Source of the DNA: Asterias amurensis
Taxonomy: Eukaryota > Echinodermata > Asteroidea > Forcipulatida > Asteriidae
Reading direction: 5' to 3'
Length of the DNA stretch: 64,000 nt
NCBI RefSeq assembly: GCF_032118995.1
Contig: NC_092667.1
Span: forward strand, 3,774,931 to 3,838,930
The position numbers and the translations under genes were made by a program. Below the pieces are notes generated by a model. That model had not been told where the DNA came from and ran no database searches. It saw only the letters and a list, made by a program, of their open reading frames with translations. Position 1 is the first letter of the stretch, and each line of letters starts with the position of its first letter. Of the stretch, positions 12,220-25,400 are shown piece by piece.

Positions 12220-13008
12220 GCTCACAAGAAATTAGGAATATAAGAGTCTTGTAAGACCTCCACATTAATATTATATTTTAAAATATCGAATCTTTGACCT
12301 TCACAAGTGAACTTATGGATTTAAGTGAAAATAGATTTAAAATTGACACATTTTTATTTCTTTAAAGCTACATATGAAATTTCTTACCATTAAGATCAAA
12401 ACAAAAACCCTGAATCAGTCTGTGAAATTACAAACACGTGTCATGTTTTCAAGAACGCATCGTTGATTTGGATGAATGTTTTAAAAGTAATATGGTAAAA
12501 AACCTAAGGTATTAAAACATTTTATGAAACACTTATGTGCAAAAATAGAAAAAGCGATATTTTTCTTTATATACAATTGTGGTGAAAAAAAGATGAAATA
12601 TATTAATTTATTTATTGACATCAACTTATTACTAAATTTAGAGCATGTTAGGTAGCATCTCAAAAGTCAGGTACGCTTTAGGCGAAAAAGAGCATTCTTG
12701 TGGGCGCATGTCCGCAATCCATGGGACTGCCAGAATGTTCTGGACCACATCATTAGTATTTTGAACTTCAATGGAATGTTTTGGTGGTCCCATGTTAGGT
12801 CCATGAGCACGCACTGGACTACTTATCCCACTCAATTAGAACTTAATTACCGCTCCGATCGTGCATTGTTCAATCTTGAACACTCTGACGATAGCACAAG
12901 AACAAAGTGACTGAGAAATATTTTCACCTCACTAAAAACCTTCAACATCAGTTGGTGTTGTCATCGGCATTGGTGCAACTTTCCCACTCATGGGGCGCTT
13001 CTGGAGAA
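12220..13008. other. Noncoding stretch 3' of the adhesion GPCR
   Basis: The longest minus frame (12835-12638, SGISSPVRAHGPNMGPPKHS onward) has a protein-like look but no acceptor in the phase needed to join the receptor, so I do not annotate it. Nothing else is recognised here. Confidence 0.35.
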
Positions 13009-13205
13009 AGAATAAGAAAGGAAACAAAAGAAAGGGCAAAAAAGGATTACCTGCCTTTAATTGTACATGGGCAAGTGACAAAGCGAGTGTTGTTTAGGCA
13101 TGTTTTAAAAAGAATAAGAAAGGAAACAAAAGAAACGGAAACAAAGATTACCGGCCTATAATTGTGTAGGGCAAGTGACAAAGCGAGTGGTGTTTATGAA
13201 AGTTT
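13009..13205. repeat. Imperfect 102-bp tandem duplication
   Basis: AGAATAAGAAAGGAAACAAA starts at 13009 and again at 13111. Each is followed by GATTACC.GCCT, TAATTGT and GGGCAAGTGACAAAGCGAGT, the second copy with small changes. Confidence 0.9.
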
Positions 13206-13299
13206 TACTCAAAGACATTGCTTTCCAAATTAAATAAGTAACTGGTTTTTAAACGAGCATTACAAAATACACCATACGAAGGACAAAACAATAATAGTG

Positions 13300-13399
13300 C
13301 CTTGCTGGAGGACCCAAGCGTGATGACCAGGACTCGAACCCACACTCTGCTGATCAGAAACACCAGAGCTCGAGTCAGGTGCTCTTGACCACTTGGGCA
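13300..13399 (-). mobile_element. SINE S1 head (tRNA-like), partial
   Basis: On the minus strand it carries the tRNA-like head with GGTCAAGAGCACCTGACTCG, CTCTGGTGTTTCTGATCAGC and box B GGGTTCGAGTCC, as in the fuller copy at 24211. The body is missing. It lies just past the GPCR stop. Confidence 0.75.
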
Positions 13400-13487
13400 C
13401 AACACGAAGTACACACTGCACTTTGTAAGGTTTTCATAAATACTGTTTTTGTTGTGAAGGACCCCTTAATTTCTGTTGAGCAAAGTA

Positions 13488-16400
13488 TCACAATCTTGAT
13501 TTTACCTTTTTCGTTGTTTGTATTCCCGTAGCAACAGCAGAAGCCCCTTGTGTGCTGAATGAGGAGCCTACGTAGGAAAACAAAATCAAGACGTTTAATG
13601 GGTGGTTCACCGGTAATAAACAATTAATTGTATCTTGCAAGTCTGAAACGATTCATGCATGAATCGTTTCTTAGATTCAAATGTTTCGGGGGTGACAAAT
13701 TATCCACACTTGACTACTTGAATTGGGAGCCTTCCTCAAAATGTTCCTCTCACCATTTAAGTTTTCACCCACATGACTAAGCTTACACATGACCATTAAT
13801 TTTTACCAATCTATGGTCCAACCTTCATTATGTAATTACAAGATAGTTAAATATACATTTGTATGGGACATTCGTAATCATTGCACTTGCAAAAAACAAT
13901 ACATATAATATCTTGGTCATCATCTGAACATTTGCACAACACTAAAATAGGATAATATTCAATATATTTTTGGTTTACGGTTACACCATGTGTGTATGTA
14001 CTTGCTAGGTAGATTATGTTGTTTTGAGAACGTGTCTTACTTTCTATTCTACTACTGCGAAGTAGATTTATCGGAAATTGGGAGACTTCTCAGATCTGGA
14101 AAGAACCGTCTGCTTTTTAACTACTACCTGGGCAGAGAAGATAGGAAGCAGGCAGGGACTAGTTTTGTTTTAGTGGATCGAGGGGACTTCTTGTTATTAG
14201 GTTTGATACCGTGGAGTGAGTTCTTAATTGTCTCAATGTTTTGACTAGCTTGCTCTAGTCATCAGGATTATTCCCTACCTGTAGAGTACTGAGTCATCTC
14301 TGTGCATTCCTCTGAGCAGTCCACGGTCCTGTCACTAGCATCAGTGTTGGACTTCCTTGATTTTGTAGTCTCTCCCTGTTAATTTGAAGAAAAAAACACC
14401 TTTATTTAATAATTATCATAATAATAACAACAACAATAATTGAGTCCTATAATGCACCATGTATGTCATATGGCGACACTCCTGCAGCCAATTTCATGAA
14501 ACTTTACGCAACTGGCTAAGTCCACTTGCACAACGTGCGCCATATACGTTGCGCAAGTGGACTTAACCAGTTGCCTAAAGTTTCATGAAATTGGCTGCTG
14601 GTGCAGAGAACCCTTAATTAACCAATGAGTTGGTTGTGTTTATACTCAATTACTTGCCCATTACACTTAATGGATGAGCAGTAATTTGCATTGGGCAGTC
14701 AGCAGCCCTTATGGTTGGTTTGTGCACCAGCAGCCCTTATGGTTTGGCAGAGAAATTACATGGAGATAACAGGTGTGAGTCGCAAGAGAAAAAGGATGTT
14801 ATTCTTATATGGAGCTTTATGCGTTTTGTCTGAGCAAGATATTTTTGTGTCAAGCTAACTGTTGTGCTTACTACTATTATGAAAGTAGGTCCTATTGGTG
14901 TTATTACTTACCGATTTATTTGAAACCTCCATTTCCAGTTCATGCTGTGCCCTTTTACGAGAAAATGCAGCTTTTACCTGAAAATATCACAAAACATTTT
15001 CAAATGTTACAGTGTATATTCGGTTTGTGGTAATGCCATGTACCTATTTCCAGTGTAGATTTGTTCTTGGAGGACTTGTCTTGCTATTTGTTCATCAACT
15101 GCCACGGAGTAGACTTAAGATTTCGAGCCCTGGGGAGGCCTCAGGATTTTGTTTACCCCAAGGTTACCTTGGCACCCTTTCACACTGTTGTTCATAACAC
15201 AGTCATCTCTCTTTTTAACAAGATCAATGGGACTGGGACTGGCCAAACTATCTCTTTATAACAGAAACTTTGTTATAAAAGGACAGCAAAACAAAGAAAC
15301 ACAAAGCAGAAATGAAATTTGTGACTTTACTCTTTATACGCAGAACCTCTTTATACCTGTGCTCTTTATAACAAGAGTTTACTGCATTACTTAAAGTTAC
15401 ATGGTTCCATCCAAATCTCAGATAAACTGCCAGAGATATTGACTAGAGCGCGGTTCATACTTCCTGCGAATGCGAAGCGAATGTTGACGTCACAAATTCG
15501 CAACGAATAATTCGCATCAGTTGACTTGTGCTGAACTCTCTTGCGAACTTGCAGGAAAAACATAGTTGTGACGTCAAATTCCTGTCCATTTCGCTTTGCA
15601 TTCCCAGGAAGTATGAACCGAGCTTAATAGGGAAACCGCCAACATAGGGCTGGATAGCTCAGTTGGTAGAGCGCCGGCTCGTTAATTCCAGGGCGTTGGT
15701 TCAAGTCTCGCTCCAGTCAATTTTTATTTGTTCAAACCCAAACTATTTAAAAACTCACCTCACTGTTAAAAACGCACTGAATGAAGAAAATGAAGAGTCC
15801 TTGGAAAGAGTTGAAACCAGTGAACAGATACTGGAACACAATATTCACGCTGTTCATCAAACCAAAGAGCCACGTCACACCAAGGAGCGGTAGCAGCACC
15901 ATCGCACCCTTAGCACCACATCTTATGAATGAGAAAAATAGGGTTTAATTTGTCAAAAGAATTTTTAGTTGTTTATTACTACTTTTTTTGTTTACAAATT
16001 CCAAATGAAAATGCTAGAAACAAGGACTGCAATCAAGGCATACAAGTTCAAAGCTGAAATTCCCAATTTAAACTTTCACAGAGGTCTTTCTCATTCTGTA
16101 TTTCCCATTCTGAAAAATAGGGAGACTGCCAATATCACACTTTGCTAAGCAATTAAGCTTTGGGGAGACCGCCAACATATTGGGGCTGCAGTTAGATAGC
16201 TCAGTTGGTTGAGCACTGGAGTTTTATCTGGAGGTAGTTGGTTAAAATCCTGGTAATCATTTTTTTTTCTTAAAACCCATAAATAAATAAAATCATAAAT
16301 AAAATCAATAATTACATCAATAACAGAGAAACAAGAAAGAGTTCAATTATTCTTACTTGATGTGGTCCATGTTATTGTTATTTTGCATCTGAGCTGACTT

Positions 16401-19400
16401 CATCACAATGCGCAGAACAGTCACTAGAACAACCGTATTCAACTGCCCAACACAAAAGACAACTTCCAGATTATAAATTAATTGGTAAAAATAATTAATG
16501 GCCTGAAGTTTTGACCCTAGAGAAAAGACGTCATGCATACACTGCCCAATTTCATAGCTCTGCTTACCATAAGCAAAGAATAGTAACTTATGAAAGCAGG
16601 AAAAGTTTCCTTGTGTGCACTCCACATAACTAGGCATTATTAGTGGATGAGATTGTAGAAAACCACGCTGGATAATAAGAGGTTCATCTGGATATAAGGG
16701 GGAGGGAAACAGCGGTCGTGAAAAGAGACGAGGAGTGGTCTACAACTTCGGGCACAGTTACGATCCACTTATCAGCCCCACAACCACTTCAAGCGCCAAG
16801 AAACCGACCGTGTCAGGTAGTGTCCTGGAAAAGTTACATCAACTGCCCAGCATCAGTTGCATTGAATAAGCTAGACTTCAACCAGCAAAATTGCCAGGGG
16901 CTAAAACAAAAGTGTTTTACGATCCTCTTGACTTTGTGGTCTTGCCTAAATATAAAAATCACCATTGATAAGATTTGAATTGTTCCTAAAGGAAGACGAA
17001 GTTCTACTTGTCCAAACATTGAACTTACCAGACCAACAACCGAGATAGGAGCAGCAAAAGCCCAGATCATTCCACTATCAGTATCAAGCCAACAGCTGAA
17101 GATAGAAAAACATAGACCTTTTCGCAAATACCGGGGCGCGCACGTAAAGCTTGGAATTAGGTGCATTGTGGTCTTGCTGGTATCCAAATTTGATCCATAT
17201 ATATCCCACAATGCACCTCATTCAACAGTCTGCGCTTGCGCAATGGTATTTGCGAAAAGGTCCATGGACACATGTAAGTTTCAGCTCTTTTTAAAATTAA
17301 ATATTTATTTTTTTCAGGCAAGTTCGCCCCAAACAAGGCTTAAAGTCACTCTTGGTAATGGCTACAAGAAGAACATATTTAAAATCTGAAGAAAGGAATT
17401 GATATCCCTCTTAAAATAGTCTAGATTTTAGGGTGGAGGAAAACATGCACCAGGCAAGGAGTTCCAAAGAGATGCAGTATGTGGAATAAAGCTATTTGTT
17501 CAAAAACACAACAAGAGTGCATGTTTGAGAAGAAGCAGATAGTCTGGTTTCACGCTCAAACATTGAAACTTGTAGGAGGAACAAGGTCAGACACACTGGT
17601 GGCAAGTATTTGTAGCAAAGAAAGAGGCTGGCTACAGACCTACAGTAGGAAAGATGTTGTAATATTGATCCCAACTTTTCACAACAAGATTAACAATACT
17701 TTTCTTAAAGCCATTATACACTTTCGGAACAGAACAAAAAATAGAAGTTCACAGATTTACAAATAACTTACAGGGTTTACAGAAGGTATTGGTAAAAGAC
17801 TTCTCTTGAAATATTATTCCATGAAATGCTTTACTTTTTGAGAAAACATTAAAACAATTATCAATTCTCGACAATGAGAATTACGGATTTATAGTAAACA
17901 CATGTCATGACACGGCAAAACGTGCGGAAACAAGGGGGGTGTTCCCGTTATTTTCTCCCGACTCCAATGACCAATTGAGCCTAAATTTTCCTAAAATAAA
18001 ATTTTCCTAAAGCCTAAAATTGTGATACACGAAGTGTGGGCCTTGGACAACACTGTTTACCGAAAGTGTCCACTGGCTTAAATATGAAAAGTTGCATGCC
18101 TGATATAATTATAATCTTTCTATTACAGATATTTCTGTTGATAGGGATGAAACACAGCTTACCAACGGTCCGTCCCATATCCTTTATTGTTTGCACCAAA
18201 AGATATGGCGCATATTATGGCCGGAGCGACCCAGCCGATGAGAACGTAGCGGTACATCTTAATGTTCTCACTGCCGTAGACTTTGACCACCTTCATGTAG
18301 AGATGCACCCCCTCTACCAACATCCAACCAAAGACCGACAGAAAGAAGAAATGCAGAAGCAGGGCGATGATCTTGCATGTCACCTTAAAATGTCAAAAAA
18401 AAATTAAATTTAGATATATGGTTTCACTATTGAATAATGATAATATTAATAAATATAATAGTAATAATAAAGCCTGGTTCATACTTCCTGCAAAAGCGAA
18501 ATGAATTTCGACATTACAAATTCACAAAGAATAATTAGAATTAGTTGACTTGTGCTCAACGCTGCAAAACCCGCGCTGTGACGACAAAATTCATAGCGCA
18601 TCCGCAGGAAGTATGAACTTTATCCATTACACACTCAAAAGCACCAGTCAAGGAAAACAATTGATGAATTATACTCACTTCGTCTTCTGTTTTATCAATG
18701 CCAGACAAGAATAAGATTTGAGCTGCCAGGATGGCTATTGCCAAGTTAGTATGCATGAAGATCCGTTCAAACTGCAGCATTTTCCTGAGACAAGAACAGA
18801 AAGATGAATCACTGAAAATGAGCAAGATTACCAAAGAATGTACATACCGACCAGGGCTTGAACTTATTCTTTTACAACACTTAAAGTATTTCTCTCTTTT
18901 CTAAAATTTAGTAAGCATAGATTGATAGGGTCATACTTGGCTATGACACAGAGAAAATAATTAAATGAAACACTACCACTGGTGAAAAGGAAACTCGGAA
19001 TATCTTTACTGGAGCATTCCCGTATTGGAATACACCCTCTTCTTGGGTTCAAACTTTGACCTCACCTCAGGTAGAAGAAGATGGTTAGAGTACAGACCAA
19101 ACCAAGGATTGACGCCCCAAACCCAATCTTTGTCAGCATCTCCAATATAAACTCATCACCTTCATTGTCGCTGGTGATCTGCAAAGGAAATTAAACACTA
19201 TGACTCCTGCCACAAGCCTGATTCATAGTTCCTGCGAATGCAAAGCGAATATTGACGTCACAAATACGCAACGAGTAATTCGCAGCAGTTGAAATGTGCT
19301 CAACTCCTGCAAATACGCTGCGAAAAACAGCCCTGTGACTTTAAATTGGCTTCGCATTGGCATTCGCAGGAGGAGGTATGACCCAGGCACCAGGCAAACA

Positions 19401-22400
19401 AATAACTCAAGGGAAGTTTGCCCACCATAACCATCTTTATACCAAGGACCTTTTTAAAACCTCGGCTCAGGTTCTCCAGGGCTCAACTTTGGGGAAAAAA
19501 ATTCACCATGAATCTTGTGCTCATGAGCAAGCCACTTAACCAGAATTGCTTTTGTAAAAAGCAATTATAATATTAACAAAAAAACATTTATAAAGCGCCT
19601 TATGCAACGCCTCAAAGCGCTGATAGAGGATACCCATGCCTACATCCATACAGACTGTAAAGGGGTAACCCTATTTCAGCCCCAGGAGAAGGTGGCAACA
19701 TGCCCCTAGTGGCAGTTGACTTGGGTCGATAGCCAAAGTCAGTTAAGTGCAGCCCCCCACCTTGATGTGGCTGTCTTGCCTTGTGGTGTAAACACTCATA
19801 ACATTTTTTAAAAATTTTTAATAAAATGTACAATTCGCACAGCATTTCCAACATTAAACAGAGACTGGTGCTTGAGCCTTGGAAGAAGCCCCATGTGAAA
19901 ATCTCTCAACAACTATTTCAATTTTACTAATATCTACATTCTGTATAGCTTACCTTTAAAATGACTGCAAAGCTAGTTGAATGGTTACTGATGCAATCAG
20001 AGTAGGATGTTGGCATTTCATGTGCCAACCAACAACCCTTAGAAGACCATTTCCTTCAAATAAATAAATGTACACAAATGATGAATGCATTGACAGCTGA
20101 GGATCAGTAAATCATAGAAATGGATGACAACATGGGAGTTATTTTATTAAAAGATGCTATGTCAGATTTTTGGCCGATTTGACCCCAAAATTTTGATTTA
20201 AAATTCAAAAGGTATTTTGATAGGGGTAGAGAAAGTTACAAGCTTTCATTTGAGCCATTGCTCAAAAAGTCCGCCAATTATTAGTAGCAGTGAAATAAAG
20301 TGCTCAAAATTAGTTTTTGTCGGGATGCCGACAATATATCACGTGACCAATTCTGATGTGTTTTATAAGAAATGTTTTAAATTTTTGTTATGGTTCCTGA
20401 CCAGTAAAAGCTAAACTTTTTTCGTTAGAGCGGGTGATACTCTTTGAAATACCATTCACTCAAAAAAATCTATTTTTTAATGTTTGGGGCCAAAAATCTG
20501 ACATAGCATCTTTAAAAACTACTTTGAACCAATTATTTTGTTCGGGTCCATGGTGGACCCAAATGCTAGCCAGACACTTGTACAAGACTCCTTAATTCAT
20601 TTTAATACAATTACTTAATTGTTTAAGAATATCAGTGCATGGAACTCACGAAGTTGTGTCATTCCAGAAGACACACATGGGTTGTCTTGTGATGGCACCA
20701 AGTCCTTGTATTGAGATCTTATCATCCTTTGCTTCCTTAAAAAACAAACCCAAAGATTACAGTTTAAAGTTGAAAAAAGTCAATGTAATATTAGTAGCAA
20801 GCTACATGTATACACTACCTCAGCGCTGCTAGGTGGTTGCTTGCACTGTACTGTAGGTAGTATATCTCAAGTATTGTCATGTACAGTCCTAAAGGCTGAG
20901 TCACACTGCAGCGATAACGAAAACGATAACGATCACGACGCAAAGAGAACGCATTCTATTGGTTGAATTGCTCCATGCAGAATACGCACACGCTCAATCA
21001 ACCAAACGGACTGCGTTCTCTTTGCGTCGTTATCGTTATCGCTCTCATTATCGCTGCAGTGGGACCGGGCCTTAATTCCAACAACTACCGTGACTAAATA
21101 TCAAATTTTATAAAGAGAAGATTTATCTCATGTGTATCATGGGTAAGAATTCTTCTATCATGAACAGCATAATAATTATCATACTGAAAGTCAACATGTG
21201 AAGACAACCACAAGGCAGCTGGAGTTGTCCGGTCAAGAACTACTGGCCCGATGCTAAAACCAGATTAAAATTTGTGCCCTGTATGAAGTATTTTCAATGA
21301 AGATCAATCTAAGCTTTTTTGTGAAATTGAGCCCTGTACTTATGTAAGTATTAATGCTACAAAACATGTATTGACCCAATTCACCTGACATCATCATCAG
21401 AATAATCTTAGATGCGCCATTTTGGTGGTCAATGTCACTGTACGTTATTCAGTGAAGTGTGCATTTAAGGCGACACAGAGCTTACACGTAAACCTATTTC
21501 CCACCAAAATGGTGAGCGTGGCACATTGGCTGTGTTTTAAGTGCATGCAAGAGGTCAATACTTACGACATGATGATAAAGTGTGTAGTTGACTGGGACTG
21601 ATGTCTTGATGCCCTCAACATAGAGAGAGAATGCTAAGAAAGCACTGTTTACAATGAACTTAGAACCGCTGGATGCTCGTACACCACTGCCGGAAAAAAA
21701 GTAGAGTCATGTCAGGACAACTTACAGGCAACCAATTTCAGGCAATCTCCAATAAGAAAGTTGAATCACATTTCAGTTTTCTCATTTTGTTAAATTTCTT
21801 TTTTGAGACAGTGCCGATTTACAGCTAGATAACTATAAGAGATGTTAATTTTGCATGGGGGATAAAGAATATTAATTTTGGCTTTTACCCATACACCGAT
21901 GTGTTGTAGCACTGTATACTCAGTCCTGTGAACAAATATCACAGGCATGATACTCGGGTGTGATTCGAACCCACCACCCTTGCAATTCTAGAGCAGTGTC
22001 TAAGACTATGAAAAACTTTCAAAGGGGCATCAAGGCAAAAACCAGCGCAGGAGATGACGTGGCCTTCATGTACTTACAGGACTGTATACTCAGACAGGAG
22101 CCTCAGTCATGGTTTCAAAAAAGGTTGTAGGTGTGACTTAAAATCAAACAAGTTTGTTTGTCAGTCACTTACCTTATTTCTCCCTCGTTCATAACCTCAA
22201 CACCTTTCTGGTTCTCAGTCCTCAACACCACAAAACTGATGTCTTCAATTAAAGAAAGAAAACAATCACAAAAATTAAACAATGGTTATTTCATTTTACA
22301 TACTTTCCCGTTAGTATGTAGAAACTCAAATTGATGATCAATGATAGAAGACACGTCTTTCAAAATGTCATGGTTAAGTGGTTTAATGCATCAGACTCAA

Positions 22401-25400
22401 CCTCCCATAGCCTAGTCATCAGGCATGTCAGGGTGTGGGTCTTGATCTATTGAACATGAACTTTAACTATCCAGGGGTAAATGGGTACCTGTGAGGGCAG
22501 AGATGGTTCATGTGATTGATTTAGCTTGGTGAGCATAAGATGGTTTAAGGAATGATGAAACACATGAATAAGTGATAAGTGGGCTGATTTCACAAAGCAA
22601 AAAAATCCATCGTAAGACAAATTGTCAGTATCACCATAGTGATTTACATTGTGACATCACAGTTGATTACTAAGCAACTACGATTGATTTGCAGTTAAGA
22701 TTAATCTTAGCTCTTTGTGAAATGGGGTCCAGGGGTAATAATGTACGAGTGCCATGAGGGTCACTGAATGACAGATTTGAGCGCTATATAAGAAGCCACA
22801 ATGATTATATTAGGTTGATTACATCAATATACAGATTGTACCATTATTTCAAATGTACCATTTTTGTTATGAGGAAATTGGACCCATTTTCCTTTGAACT
22901 ATTCTTACCATCGTTGTCACTTTGGAGGTCAAAGTTCAGGCTATCCTTGAAGTTCTCTGAGGTATCAGTTTGGTAGTCTCTCTCTGTATCACCATTCTCA
23001 ATTTCATACGTAAAAATTGATTTATTCCCGATGTTTTCTGATGTGTCATGGCAAATATAGGCAGCTGAAAATGGAGATAAGAAAACAATGAAATAAATGT
23101 CGACTTGAATTGGATGTTAGCAAACCAAGGCTGAAAGGGATGGTGGTCTGGCCCCTTATTGTATCATGAGTGCAGTAGTGCTATGGCAAAAAGGGAACTT
23201 GACCAAGTTGACAGTGGCAGTAAATAATCAAGCTTGATACTTTGGGCCTGTCTCAAACCTCGTCTTGGGCTCTAGCTTAGGCTCCTAAAGTTCCTACCAC
23301 CACATGCAATGCGCGCTGCTCAAAAATTGCAGGTTAAAGGCGGACCTATGTTTCAACTGTGTACACAGCGCGCAGAGCTTAAGCCTGAGCCGGAGCCAAA
23401 GCCAAGGTTTAAGAAAGGCCTCTTGACTTCCCATTTCACTTACAGTTTGATTCAACCCCATCTTTCACACAGTTCCCGAGTTCCAAATTTCCTGCAATGG
23501 ACGCCAAGACTTCTTCCATGAGAGCTACAACTTCTGTCTCCTCCTCAATTGTCTGTTAGAGAATACACATACAACATAAATGATGGTTACTTTAGGTATG
23601 GAAGGATTGTTGTCAATGTGTCTACCATTTCTGCAATTTTGGAGAATTAGTTCATTAAGTCACACGATGCAATTTACAGGCAACCAGTTCCAGGCAATCT
23701 CCAAGAAGAAAAGGCATTCACATTTGAATTTTCCCATTCTAGTATTTCGCATACTAGTATTGGGGATCATAAGACGCAGCAGGTGCCAACCACAACACTG
23801 GCTGCAGCATGTCAAGGGAACGCTGCAAACTCCCACAAGGGGAATAAACACCAAGCTGGCAACAGCCAATCTCTCTCAAACAAACATTGGTTTAGCCTCT
23901 ATGACTATGTATAGCACAAAATTGTTAAATTGTGACTCAGTAACTAGAAGACAACTTTATATGGTCACTTCCTTATGGAGACCAAGACCAAAACAGAGAA
24001 GAGACTAAGGCCGTATCCGAATTGGCGGCTACGGCTACGGCTGGATCGCCGCGTCATCATGCATTGAAGTATAGGACATCCTTAGCAACACCCCTGGCAA
24101 CGGTCGTAGCCGCGGCCGTAGCCACCAATTCGGACACGGCCTAACAAAGGAGGTCTCCATATAGGGATTTTAAAGACTGGGTGCTCCACAAGAGAATGTT
24201 GTACAGGGAGTGTCGTGGCAGAGCGGTTAAGAGCATCAAATTCAAACTCTGGTGTTTCTGATCAGCAGAGTGTGGGTTCGTATCCCCAGCCGTGACACTT
24301 GGGTCCTTAAGCAAGACACATAACCATTGCTTCGTCCTTCGGATGGGACGTAAAGCCGTTGGTCCCATGTGTTGTGTTAATGCATGTAAAAGAACCCAGT
24401 GCACTTATCGAAAGAGAAGGGGTTCGCCCCGGTGTTCCTGGCTGGATTGGCAGCATATTGCGCCACAGCACCTTGTAAACCATTACATGGTGCTGAAGGA
24501 TTAGGTCTTATATCTCAAAATTCGCCCCACTCTTGCAGTAATAATACCTGGCGCTTTGTATCCTTTGGCAAAAGGCACGTTATAAATACGGTTGTTATTA
24601 AAAAGTGTTCTGTGGGAGATTCTTAACAGGAACAAAGGACAAAACAAATGATGTCTCCACAGGGATGCAATAAATAGAGTGTGTGAGCAAAAGTGTGAGA
24701 AATAGAATTAGCTGTTCAATAATGCTTACCAACCAATAGGTTGGAAATAAATGAAAACAAATAATTAATGGCCAGACATTTCGACCCTAGCAGAGTGTTT
24801 CTCAAAGCCTTCCAGGAAAAAATCCCTGCTAGGGTGGAAACGTCAGGTAATTACTTAATGTTTTTAACTGTATCTATCAGGTCAATGGCACTGTGTGCTA
24901 CATACCAAACTTTGGTGATCATTCGTCAATGTTGTAAACACATCCAACCCAAGCTGTAAATCAAAAACAAAGTGATTTTCTTAATTTCCAAATCATTCTT
25001 GTGACAGTTGATTGAACTAGGTGAGGTTTGAGGTAGCACCATTCGTAAATATCACTTTTGAGCAGTGTTGGTTCTGAAACCAACCAGAGGTTGGCAACTT
25101 AAGACATTCAGAGCATACTGATCGCAACATTGAGTTGTCAACCACTGGTTCTTCTCAGAACCAAAACTACTTAAAGACAGTGGACACATTTGGTAATTGT
25201 CAAAGTCCAGTCTTCTCACTTGGTGTATCTCAACATATGCATAAAAAAACAAACCTGTGAAAATTTGAGCTCGATTGGTCGTCGGAGTTGTGAGATAACT
25301 ATGAAAGAAAAAACGCCCATGTCACACGAAGCTGTGTGCTGACAGATGCTTGATTTCGAGACCTCAAATTCTAAACTTGAGGTCTCGAAATCAAATTCGT

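Noticed and set aside
12638-12835. Minus-strand frame considered as the last exon of the adhesion GPCR
   Set aside because: No AG acceptor gives the phase needed after the exon at 13567-13506, and it has an in-frame stop just upstream.
15648-15718. Possible functional tRNA gene
   Set aside because: Acceptor and D arms pair, but the anticodon stem does not, and the same leader recurs in a second decayed copy, so it is a SINE.
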